From NCBI GenBank assembly GCA_964484205.1, contig CAZAEZ010000010.1, forward strand, positions 1-64,000: a stretch of DNA of 64,000 bases. Direction: 5' to 3'. This document shows positions 16,725 through 24,243 of this stretch, in pieces. The notes under the pieces were generated by a model, which did no database searches, was not told where the DNA came from, and worked only from the letters and a program-made list of their open reading frames with translations. The position numbers and the translations under genes were made by a program. Every line of letters starts with the position of its first letter. Position 1 is the stretch's first letter. This DNA comes from M3007 sp964484205. GTDB taxonomy: Bacteria; Bacteroidota; Bacteroidia; Chitinophagales; Saprospiraceae.

Positions 16725-17984
16725 ATGCAGCTGACCAATACCCTCGACTTCGCTCAAAAACAAGACGCGCAAGACCCCCTGCGCCATTACCGCGAACAAT
16801 TCCTTTTTCCCCAACACCAAAACCGCCCGGTACTCTATTTCTGCGGCAACTCCCTCGGATTACAACCAAAAACCGTGCGCCCTGCCCTGCTGGCCGAACT
16901 CGACCAGTGGGCAGCCTACGGTGTAGAAGGGCATTTTCGCGGCGCCATGCCCTGGATGTATTACCACAAATTTTTAACGGAGCAAACGGCCCGGCTCGTA
17001 GGCGCCCAAAACCACGAAGTGGTGGTGATGAATACCCTCACGGTAAACCTGCACCTCATGATGGTTTCGTTTTACCGGCCCAGCGGGGAGCGTTTCAAAA
17101 TCATCATGGAGGCCGGGGCTTTCCCCAGTGATCAGTACGCCCTCGAAACCCAGGTGCGCTGGCATGGGTTCGACCCCGCCGAGGCGATCGTGGAAGTGGC
17201 GCCCCGCCCGGGCGAAGACACCCTGCGCACCGAGGACATTGTTTCCATCATTGAAAAAGAAGGCGCCAAAACGGCACTCGTGCTCTTCGGCGGCGTCAAC
17301 TACTACACTGGCCAGTTTTACGACCTGGCGGCCATCACCCAGGCGGCGCACAAAATTGGCGCCTACGCCGGTTTCGACCTGGCACATGCGGCGGGCAACC
17401 TGCCCTTGCGCCTGCACGACTGGGGCGCCGACTTCGCCGTGTGGTGCAGTTACAAATACCTCAACTCTGGTCCCGGCGGCCCTTCCGGCGCTTTTGTGCA
17501 CGAGCGGCATGGCAACAATCCCGACTTGCCGCGCTTTGCCGGTTGGTGGGGCCACGACGAATCGGAACGTTTTAAAATGCGCAAGGGCTTCCGGCCCATG
17601 CGCGGCGCTGAAGGCTGGCAACTCAGCAATGCGCAGATTTTCAGCTTCGCCGCGCACAAAGCCAGCCTCGATATTTTCGATGCCGCCGGCATGGAAAATC
17701 TGCGCGCCAAGAGCCTGCAACTGACGGCTTACCTGGAATTTATCCTCGACGAAGCCAACCAAAAACAACAGCGTTTCCGCATCATCACCCCGCGCGAACC
17801 GTCGGCTCGCGGCTGCCAGATTTCCGCCCTCACCGGCGATGACGGCAAGGCGCTCTATGATTTCCTCACCGAAAACGGGGTGATTGCCGACTGGCGGGAG
17901 CCCAATGTGATCCGCCTGGCGCCGGTGCCGCTGTACAATTCTTTTGAGGATGTCTGGCGGTTGGGGGAGCTGCTGGGTGCTTAA
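16725..17984 (+). CDS. kynU: Kynureninase
   Basis: PLP-dependent hydrolase of 419 residues that converts L-kynurenine to anthranilate and alanine (or 3-hydroxykynurenine to 3-hydroxyanthranilate). The start LDFAQKQDAQDPL and FCGNSLGLQPK are typical of KynU. FDLAHAAGNLPLRLHDWGADFAVWCSYKYLNSGPGG, read in parts, carries the PLP-binding Asp and His and the Schiff-base Lys (near residue 243) followed by NSGPGG. RGCQISAL near the C-terminus is also a family trait. No kynurenine monooxygenase or tryptophan dioxygenase is adjacent. The only possible pathway partner here is the cyclase-family protein at 164-919. Its stop overlaps the TonB receptor gene tail-to-tail by 4 bp. Confidence 0.95.
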   Translation: MQLTNTLDFAQKQDAQDPLRHYREQFLFPQHQNRPVLYFCGNSLGLQPKTVRPALLAELDQWAAYGVEGHFRGAMPWMYYHKFLTEQTARLVGAQNHEVVVMNTLTVNLHLMMVSFYRPSGERFKIIMEAGAFPSDQYALETQVRWHGFDPAEAIVEVAPRPGEDTLRTEDIVSIIEKEGAKTALVLFGGVNYYTGQFYDLAAITQAAHKIGAYAGFDLAHAAGNLPLRLHDWGADFAVWCSYKYLNSGPGGPSGAFVHERHGNNPDLPRFAGWWGHDESERFKMRKGFRPMRGAEGWQLSNAQIFSFAAHKASLDIFDAAGMENLRAKSLQLTAYLEFILDEANQKQQRFRIITPREPSARGCQISALTGDDGKALYDFLTENGVIADWREPNVIRLAPVPLYNSFEDVWRLGELLGA

Positions 17985-20287
17985 AACTCCAGCCGCCAGC
18001 TCAAATTCGGCACCAGTCCCAGTTGTTCCTTCGTTTCTACCTTGCCGGTATAGGCATCGTAATACCGGTAAGCCACATTTTTCCGGATCGAGACATTTTG
18101 GAAATCCATGGCAAAAATGCTGTTGCGCAGTTTGCCGATGTTGCGCCGCCAGTACACCCGCAGGTCGAGGCGCAGAAAATCGGGCAACTGTTCCGTGTAG
18201 CCGTTCGAAAGGTCATACACCGTGGCCTGCGCCGCTGCCGAAGCGACCACGTCGACGGGTGCGGCGCGCTGGCCGCCTGCCCAGGTAATGCGCCCGTTGA
18301 AGCCGAAAGCGCGCAGGCGTTCAGGCCATTGATCGCGCTGCCATTCCTTGCCGGCTGTCAGGTTGGCGATGTGGCTGAGGTCCCAGCGGCTGGCGCGCCA
18401 AACGCCGTCGCTGCCCTGGTAGCGGGAGTCGAAAATGGAGGTATTGGCCAGCAAAAACCAGCCGCCGCTCAGGTAGCGTTCGGCGGTGAGTTCGAGGCCC
18501 TTGTTTTCGCCCAAACCGGTGTAGGCAAAGATGGGCGCTGAAAGCGGGCCCTCACTCACGTTGAGCATCGAGAAGGCATCGCGCCCGTCCGACGATACCG
18601 CCGCGTTGTCAATCCGTTGCCAGTACAGCCCCGTGCGGAAACTCCACACCTCGGCAGTATTCCAACTGTGGCGCAGGCTGAGTTGCCAGGCTTCGGTCAG
18701 GTCGGGCTCGCCCCGAATCCACAGCGAGGCCACCTGGCTGTATTTCACTGCGGAAAAACTTAGCCGGTGGCGTTCGTTCAAAATCTGGGTGAGCAACAGG
18801 CGCGGTTCGAGGCTGGTTCGGTTTTGCAGCGGAAAAATCAAACTGTGCAGGCCGGCCTGAACCTGCGTTTTTGAACTGCTGCTGCTCCAGGAATAGTTCA
18901 GCCAGGGCTGGTACGTCCAGTACGAGCGGTCGATCCGCTCTTGCGGCTGAAACTGGTAGGTTGCCTCGGTTTTGAAAAACTGCCGGTTGGTCATGGCGCC
19001 GCCTTGCAGCCGGTTTTTGGCGTTGAACTGGTGTGTGACGAGCACCGACCCCGACCATTTTTCCTCGTCAATTTCATCCTGTTCAAAATAGCCTCCGTCG
19101 GCCCAAAAGCGGGAATCCCGCTCGTTGCTTTGCGCCGAAATGGCAGCGGCAATTTTGTACGAGGTTTTTTTGCCGACAGGCGCCCAATGCGAAGCGCCGA
19201 GAATGCCGGTTTTCGATTTGTAGTCGATGTCGAGCAGGTCTTTGAACACTTCGACTGCCGTGCTGTCCCGGTCTGGCTCGAAGGTGTTTTTGCTGATCCC
19301 GCCGAAGCCGAACACCGACCAGTGGCCGCCGTTTTTCCCGGCAAAATCCAGCTTGAGCGAGAAATCCTGAAAACTGATCGTTTCCCCGCCGAAGGAAATG
19401 CCCATTTCGCCGAGCAAACCGACGGTGGAGTAGCGGTAGTTGGCCAGGTAGGCATGGCCTTGTTTTTTGCCAAGCGGGCCTTCGGCGGCAATATCGAGCC
19501 CGAGCAGGCCGGCCTGGGCAGTGAATTCGTGCCGGCTGTTGTTGCCTTGCCGCCAGCCGATGTCCATAATGCCGCCAAGCGCCTCGCCATAGCCGGCCGG
19601 GTAGGCGCCGGTGAGCAGGGAGGAGTTGTCGAGCAGCTGGGCGGAGAACAACAGCACGCCGCCGCTGGAGGTGGTGGGCCGGTCGCCGAGGGTGCCGGCA
19701 TTGGGCAGGTGGTTGGGGTTCACAATGTCGAGCCCTTCGAGACGCCAGCGCAGGCCGGCGGGGCTGTTGCCGCGTATGCTCAGGCCGTTGGCCTGGTCGT
19801 CGGTATTGGCTACGCCGGGGTAGGCAAGGGCCAACCGGGCAGGGTCGAAAAACGTGGCGGGGAAGCGCTGGGTTTGCTCGCGGGTCAGCGGTATTTCACC
19901 CAGGGGTTGCAATGCACGGCGGTCTGCAGGTGTGGCTTTAATTGTCACGTTCGGCAACTCGGTTGCGGCGGCGCGCAGGGCTATTTCCAGGACGGTTTCT
20001 TTCCCGGACGACAGCCTGACCTCCGGAATTAACAAGGGCTCGTAGCCTTCCAGCGTAAAAAAACACAGGTAGGTGCCGGGCGGCAGTGCGTCGGTAAAAA
20101 ACTGTCCGGCAGCATCGGTGGTGATGGCCAGCTGGTCAATATCCGGCGTTTTACCCATGCTGATGCTGACACCGGCCAGCGGTGTGCCGAGGTCTGCGTC
20201 GCGTACGGTACCGCGGATTTCTTGTGCCCGGGCATTGGCAGAAAGCATGAGGATTCCGAGACTGATGCAGAATTTATAAAAATTCAT
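17981..20287 (-). CDS. TonB-dependent receptor with N-terminal carboxypeptidase-like domain
   Basis: The 768-residue outer-membrane receptor has a signal peptide ending ANARA-Q. A carboxypeptidase-regulatory-like beta-sandwich follows (about 24-105, IRGTVRDADLGTPLAGVSI). Next come a plug domain (about 115-240, with LSIRGNSPAGLRWRLEGLDI and GGVLLFSAQLLDNSSL) and a beta-barrel ending in the aromatic WRLEF. It would import a ligand with TonB energy. No SusD-like partner, siderophore gene or vitamin gene is adjacent, so the substrate is open. I placed the start at the ATG at 20287 because it opens a proper signal peptide; the longer frame to 20359 does not. A TATTTTTA element lies about 32 nt upstream. 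Confidence 0.9.
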   Translation of the reverse strand: MNFYKFCISLGILMLSANARAQEIRGTVRDADLGTPLAGVSISMGKTPDIDQLAITTDAAGQFFTDALPPGTYLCFFTLEGYEPLLIPEVRLSSGKETVLEIALRAAATELPNVTIKATPADRRALQPLGEIPLTREQTQRFPATFFDPARLALAYPGVANTDDQANGLSIRGNSPAGLRWRLEGLDIVNPNHLPNAGTLGDRPTTSSGGVLLFSAQLLDNSSLLTGAYPAGYGEALGGIMDIGWRQGNNSRHEFTAQAGLLGLDIAAEGPLGKKQGHAYLANYRYSTVGLLGEMGISFGGETISFQDFSLKLDFAGKNGGHWSVFGFGGISKNTFEPDRDSTAVEVFKDLLDIDYKSKTGILGASHWAPVGKKTSYKIAAAISAQSNERDSRFWADGGYFEQDEIDEEKWSGSVLVTHQFNAKNRLQGGAMTNRQFFKTEATYQFQPQERIDRSYWTYQPWLNYSWSSSSSKTQVQAGLHSLIFPLQNRTSLEPRLLLTQILNERHRLSFSAVKYSQVASLWIRGEPDLTEAWQLSLRHSWNTAEVWSFRTGLYWQRIDNAAVSSDGRDAFSMLNVSEGPLSAPIFAYTGLGENKGLELTAERYLSGGWFLLANTSIFDSRYQGSDGVWRASRWDLSHIANLTAGKEWQRDQWPERLRAFGFNGRITWAGGQRAAPVDVVASAAAQATVYDLSNGYTEQLPDFLRLDLRVYWRRNIGKLRNSIFAMDFQNVSIRKNVAYRYYDAYTGKVETKEQLGLVPNLSWRLEF

Positions 20288-20412
20288 GGTGGAAATTCCG
20301 ATTTTGCCGGTAAAAATAGGACTTATGCCGTTGGCATTTGGCGAACAAGCCGAATCCACCAGGTTTTGGTTCTTTTCAAGTCAAATATTTTCAAAACCTA
20401 ACTAACTTTTTT

Positions 20413-21333
20413 ATGGAACTCGTTCTTCCAATTTTGGTACTTTTTCTACTTCTGCTGAGCATCGTTACCGTCGGTCAGGGCACGGTGGCAGTGACCACTA
20501 TTTTTGGCAAATACAGCCGTACCCTCCGGCCGGGTCTCAACTTCCGGATTCCGGTTATTGAACGCATTTTCAAACGCATTTCCATCCAAAACCGGGCAGT
20601 TGAATTGAACTTTCAGGCCGTTACCGTCGACCAGGCAAATGTGCATTTTACCTCACTGCTCCTGTTTTCCGTGCTGGATGGCCGGGAAGAAACGATCCAG
20701 AATGTGGCGTTTAAATTTGTCAGCGACCGCGATTTTATGGCCACCCTTTCGCGCACCGTTGAAGGCAGTATCCGGGCTTATGTGGCCACCAAACGCCAGG
20801 CCGAAATTCTGGGACTGCGCCGCGAGATCACCGAGGCTGTGAAGATCAACGTAGACCACATGTTGGAAGAATGGGGCTTTCACCTGCTCGACCTGCAGAT
20901 CAACGATATCACCTTCGACGACGAAGTATTGCGCTCCATGTCGAAAGTAGTGGCGTCCAACAACCTGAAAGCCGCCGCTGAAAACGAGGGACAGGCCCTG
21001 CTCATAACCAAAACAAAAGCCGCCGAAGCCGAAGGGAATTCCATAAAAATATCCGCGGAGGCCGAGCGCGAAGCCGCCAAGATGCGCGGGCAAGCCGTTG
21101 CCTTGTTTCGGGAGGAAGTGGCCAAGGGCGTAGGCCATGCCGCCAAGGAAATGCGCGATGCCCAACTCGACGCTTCCTTTATTCTGTTCTCCATGTGGAC
21201 GGAAGCCATCAAAAACTTTACCGAGCACGGGCAGGGCAACATTATTTTCCTCGACGGTTCGGTAGACGGCATGCAGAAAACCCTGAAGGAACTGATGGCC
21301 ATGAACCAGATAAAATTGATGGAAAAGGGCTGA
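20413..21333 (+). CDS. SPFH/band 7 (stomatin-prohibitin-like) membrane protein
   Basis: The 306-residue protein has one N-terminal transmembrane helix (about 3-20). A band 7/SPFH domain follows (about 22-200: VGQGTVAVTTIFGKYSRTLRPGLN, then a VTVDQANVHF strand region), then an Ala/Glu-rich coiled coil (about 195-260, AENEGQALLITKTKAAEAEG). Such proteins form large rings or caged microdomains in the membrane and often act with FtsH or NfeD. No NfeD partner is adjacent, so it may be a HflK/stomatin-type single gene. The start is the ATG at 20413, preceded by TAACTTTT. The MITE-like insertion begins 9 bp after its stop. Confidence 0.9.
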   Translation: MELVLPILVLFLLLLSIVTVGQGTVAVTTIFGKYSRTLRPGLNFRIPVIERIFKRISIQNRAVELNFQAVTVDQANVHFTSLLLFSVLDGREETIQNVAFKFVSDRDFMATLSRTVEGSIRAYVATKRQAEILGLRREITEAVKINVDHMLEEWGFHLLDLQINDITFDDEVLRSMSKVVASNNLKAAAENEGQALLITKTKAAEAEGNSIKISAEAEREAAKMRGQAVALFREEVAKGVGHAAKEMRDAQLDASFILFSMWTEAIKNFTEHGQGNIIFLDGSVDGMQKTLKELMAMNQIKLMEKG

Positions 21334-21341
21334 GGGCTGAG

Positions 21342-21590
21342 GGCAAAGGGCCATAGCCATCAACTTAAGGGATTTTAAGTAGTAATAGATTGACGATTAA
21401 TTGATTACATGAATACATGATTGAAGAAGTATCCGTAGTGTGCACAACATTTTTAATAAAGCATCCAATATTTCAACCTTTTCAGAATGGTGAACCACTT
21501 CTTCAATCATGTAATCATGTAATCTTCAATCATGTAATCAGTTGAATTTCAAGCCTATTCGCCTTAAGTTGATGGCTATGGGGCAAAGGG
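21342..21590. mobile_element. MITE-like non-autonomous insertion with 20-bp terminal inverted repeats and 9-bp target duplication
   Basis: The 231-bp element (21351-21581) begins CCATAGCCATCAACTTAAGG and ends in its exact reverse complement. GGCAAAGGG is directly repeated on both sides (21342-21350 and 21582-21590). Inside, a second inverted repeat of 28 bp with one mismatch (21403-21430 and 21497-21524) makes the whole element foldable into a long hairpin. No protein is encoded. Removing the element and one GGCAAAGGG restores a plausible continuous G-rich sequence. A transposase acting in trans would be needed; none of matching type is seen here. Confidence 0.75.
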
Positions 21591-21613
21591 CTTAGGGCGG
21601 GATATTTGCCCGG

Positions 21614-24142
21614 TCAGTTTTTCCCTGCCAGCATTTTCCGCGCGACACACCCTTGTCCTGTCACCAATTCCGCAAACAACAGCCCGCTCGCCCCCTCCAG
21701 CCGCAGCATTTCCTGTTGCAAACCGGCGGCATAATGTTTCTTTTGGGAAAACATCAGCCGCCCGGTCGCATCACTCACCCGCAGTTCAGCCTGGCCCGCT
21801 TGCGGCAGGACAAAATACAACGTGGTGACCTCCACAAACGGATTCGGCTGATTCGTTAGCGATAACCCGGTGTCCGCCACCCGCTGTTCCGTACCCGTCG
21901 AGGCCGAATAGCGCAATTCCACGCCCGACTTCGCATACTTGCTGTTGTAGGCGTGCCCTGGCAGCGCCGCGTCGTTCAGTTGCAGCGCCTCGCTCAGTCG
22001 CGCGCCACTTGCCAGGGCCGTGAACCGCAGGCGAAATACCGGCGTGGCTTCGCTCAGTATCAGGGGCGTGGCTTGCGCCCACACCACGCGGATTTCGCCT
22101 TCGGCAATATTGAACGTGCCGAAATTTTCCGACGAAACCGGCAAATTGTTTAGCGGCTCAATTTCCACCAGCTGCAATTGTCCCGGATCGAAATACAGCG
22201 CAAACTGGAAGGAATTGAGATCGTCCAACTGATCGGCGCGGAATTCGGTTACGATTTCCGCGCCGGCTTCCAGCACGCGATCCTGCACCCGAAATACAAG
22301 CCGCTCGCCTACGCCGAAGTTGGCCGGATTGGTCCAGACGCTAACCACGTCGCCCAGTTTGATGCCGTAAAAATCCTGATCGCCGACATTGCCGCTCACG
22401 CCGGTCAGGTTGATCTGTTCGGGGAAGCCCCAGGGCAGGTTCGGGTTGGGGAAGGCGTAAGTCGCAGGCACGAAACGCCAGGAGGTATTGAAAATGGCAT
22501 TGGCTTGCGGGTTGCCCAGCAGCACCTGATTGATGAGCGTGGCGTCGAGCGAGGTAATCGAATTGCTCTTGTTCACATCGGCGGCGATGCGTTTGAAGGG
22601 CGCCGGGAGGGGGCTGATGTTCGTAATATGTTGCTGGATGGCGGTAACGTCGGCGGAGGTGAGGCCGTTGGTTTTGTTGATGTTTTTAGTGGGTTTTAAA
22701 ACGAAATTGCCCGTTTGGTACGGCAGGGAAATCAGGTAATCGCCGTTTAGGTCCGTCAGGTCATTGCCCGTGGCGCTGCCGGTGAGGCTGACCGTCGCAT
22801 CTTTCACTCCGCTCGTCCCGTCATGTTCCCACAGGATGGAGCCTGCGAACTCGGTATTGCAATTGGAAACCGTCACTGTGAACGAACAACTTGCGCTCAG
22901 GTCGGTTCCGTCAATCACGGTGTATAGCACCGTCGTGGCGCCAGGCAGAAAAGTTTGGCCGCCGGCTTGGCCGCTACCGCCGCCGTTTGTGGCGCCGCTG
23001 AACGCATAGGACAAGGTCGTTCCGGGGCAATTGTCGCTATATCCGGCGTTAATGTCGCCGACCATAACAGCGCAGGGGTTGAACAAATTGGGTGAAACCG
23101 TCAGGTCGCCGGGGCAGCTGAGTGTTGGCGGTTCGTCGTCTTGCACCGTCACAAAGAAGGCGCATTCACTGATGTTGCCCCCTGAATTTTGAAAATAATA
23201 CACCGTCGTCAGCCCCTTTAGAAACATCTGGCCGGAAGGCACAAGACCAATGCCATTGCCAGTGGTGGCGCCGCTCAGTTGATATGTCAGGGCACTCGCG
23301 GCGCAACTATTGGGCAGGAGGATGGCTGTTTGGTCGGTCGTCGTGCCACAATCACCCGGGCCGTTGTCGCTGCTCGCCAAGGCCAGATCGTCGGGACAAA
23401 CCAGGGGTGGTAGCGGTGTGCTGTTCACGACAGTGACGGTGATGTGCTGTTCGTCAAAAAGCCCCGACGCGTCGGTGACGCGCACCAGCACCTCATACCG
23501 GTTATCGCCGTCGGCATCTTCGGGCATGGCTACGCCGGGCGCAAAATTGAACCACGACAGCAGTCCCGTTTGCGGGTCAATGCTGAATCGGTCGGAATCC
23601 GCTCCACCCGCAATGCTGTACGTCAGGCCGCTGCCTTCGCTGTTCAGGTTGTCGGTCGCCTGCACATCGAGGATGTCCGGGCAGGTGTTTTCCATGTAAT
23701 TCACCGTCGGCAAGGTGTAAATCAGCGGGCGTTCGCCCAAATACAAATGAATTTGAAACGGCTCGCCGATGGTACCCATATTCTGGTGGTGTCTGAATAC
23801 CATCGTATCCGGCGATTCATAAATTTTTTGCTCGTTGGCGAGGTAAGCCCGGATGTAGAGCGTGTCGTCTTTGTATTGGTTGGAATAAAGATTGACAAAA
23901 TAGTAGGCTTGCCCGTTGAAACTCACGGGCGTGGCATAACCCCGGATTTGCCCATCAGAAAAAAACGCCAGGTGGTTGTTGGGCAAACCGTTGGGCAAAT
24001 CATTGACTTGAAGTTGCGCCACCAACGTCATGCTGTATTGAAACGCGGCGGGGTTGACGTTCCAGTCAGGCTGGGCGTTTGCCGATAAATTTACCCAAAG
24101 CAGCAGCGCCCACAGCAACCGCTTTTTAGCTCGTTTTTTCAT
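21614..24142 (-). CDS. Secreted multidomain protein with cadherin-like, HYR, dockerin-like and cohesin-like regions and T9SS sorting domain
   Basis: The 842-residue protein has a signal peptide (WALLLWVNLSANA-Q). Residues about 27-130 form a module starting WNVNPAAFQYSMTLVAQL, also found twice in the adjacent 2280-residue protein. Next are a cadherin-like domain (about 145-240), two HYR domains (PPLVCPDDLAL and PPTLSCPGDLTV), a small CarboxypepD-like sandwich (GVKDATVSLTG), a dockerin-like pair of calcium loops (about 495-540, DVNKSNSITSLDATLINQVLLG) and a cohesin-like domain (about 590-740). It ends in a type A T9SS sorting domain (NQPNPFVEVTTLYF...). It is expected on the cell surface or released. 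An ATG at 24151 is an alternative start. A probable terminator separates it from the 2280-residue gene, so it may have its own promoter. Confidence 0.85.
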   Translation of the reverse strand: MKKRAKKRLLWALLLWVNLSANAQPDWNVNPAAFQYSMTLVAQLQVNDLPNGLPNNHLAFFSDGQIRGYATPVSFNGQAYYFVNLYSNQYKDDTLYIRAYLANEQKIYESPDTMVFRHHQNMGTIGEPFQIHLYLGERPLIYTLPTVNYMENTCPDILDVQATDNLNSEGSGLTYSIAGGADSDRFSIDPQTGLLSWFNFAPGVAMPEDADGDNRYEVLVRVTDASGLFDEQHITVTVVNSTPLPPLVCPDDLALASSDNGPGDCGTTTDQTAILLPNSCAASALTYQLSGATTGNGIGLVPSGQMFLKGLTTVYYFQNSGGNISECAFFVTVQDDEPPTLSCPGDLTVSPNLFNPCAVMVGDINAGYSDNCPGTTLSYAFSGATNGGGSGQAGGQTFLPGATTVLYTVIDGTDLSASCSFTVTVSNCNTEFAGSILWEHDGTSGVKDATVSLTGSATGNDLTDLNGDYLISLPYQTGNFVLKPTKNINKTNGLTSADVTAIQQHITNISPLPAPFKRIAADVNKSNSITSLDATLINQVLLGNPQANAIFNTSWRFVPATYAFPNPNLPWGFPEQINLTGVSGNVGDQDFYGIKLGDVVSVWTNPANFGVGERLVFRVQDRVLEAGAEIVTEFRADQLDDLNSFQFALYFDPGQLQLVEIEPLNNLPVSSENFGTFNIAEGEIRVVWAQATPLILSEATPVFRLRFTALASGARLSEALQLNDAALPGHAYNSKYAKSGVELRYSASTGTEQRVADTGLSLTNQPNPFVEVTTLYFVLPQAGQAELRVSDATGRLMFSQKKHYAAGLQQEMLRLEGASGLLFAELVTGQGCVARKMLAGKN

Positions 24143-24179
24143 GGAAAACATTTTTGAACGTGATTCAAAAGGTTTTTTT

Positions 24180-24235
24180 AAAAAAACACAGGATGGGGTG
24201 AATCAGGCAGCCCAGGCTACCTGACCCACACCATC
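24180..24235 (-). terminator. Probable intrinsic terminator after the giant LamG gene
   Basis: An imperfect 17-bp stem (24190-24206 with 24219-24235, three mismatched or wobble pairs) is followed on the minus strand by a run of six T (24185-24180). It lies just after the stop at 24244 and before the next gene's start, so it may limit read-through. Confidence 0.5.
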
Positions 24236-24243
24236 CAAGTTTG

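Noticed and set aside
164..17984. Cyclase-family gene and kynU as one kynurenine operon
   Set aside because: They are 16 kb apart with many unrelated genes between. A shared pathway is possible but not supported by the layout.
11060..20287. GH92 gene plus TonB receptor as a polysaccharide utilisation locus
   Set aside because: The genes are 6 kb apart on opposite strands with unrelated genes between, and no SusD-like gene is present.
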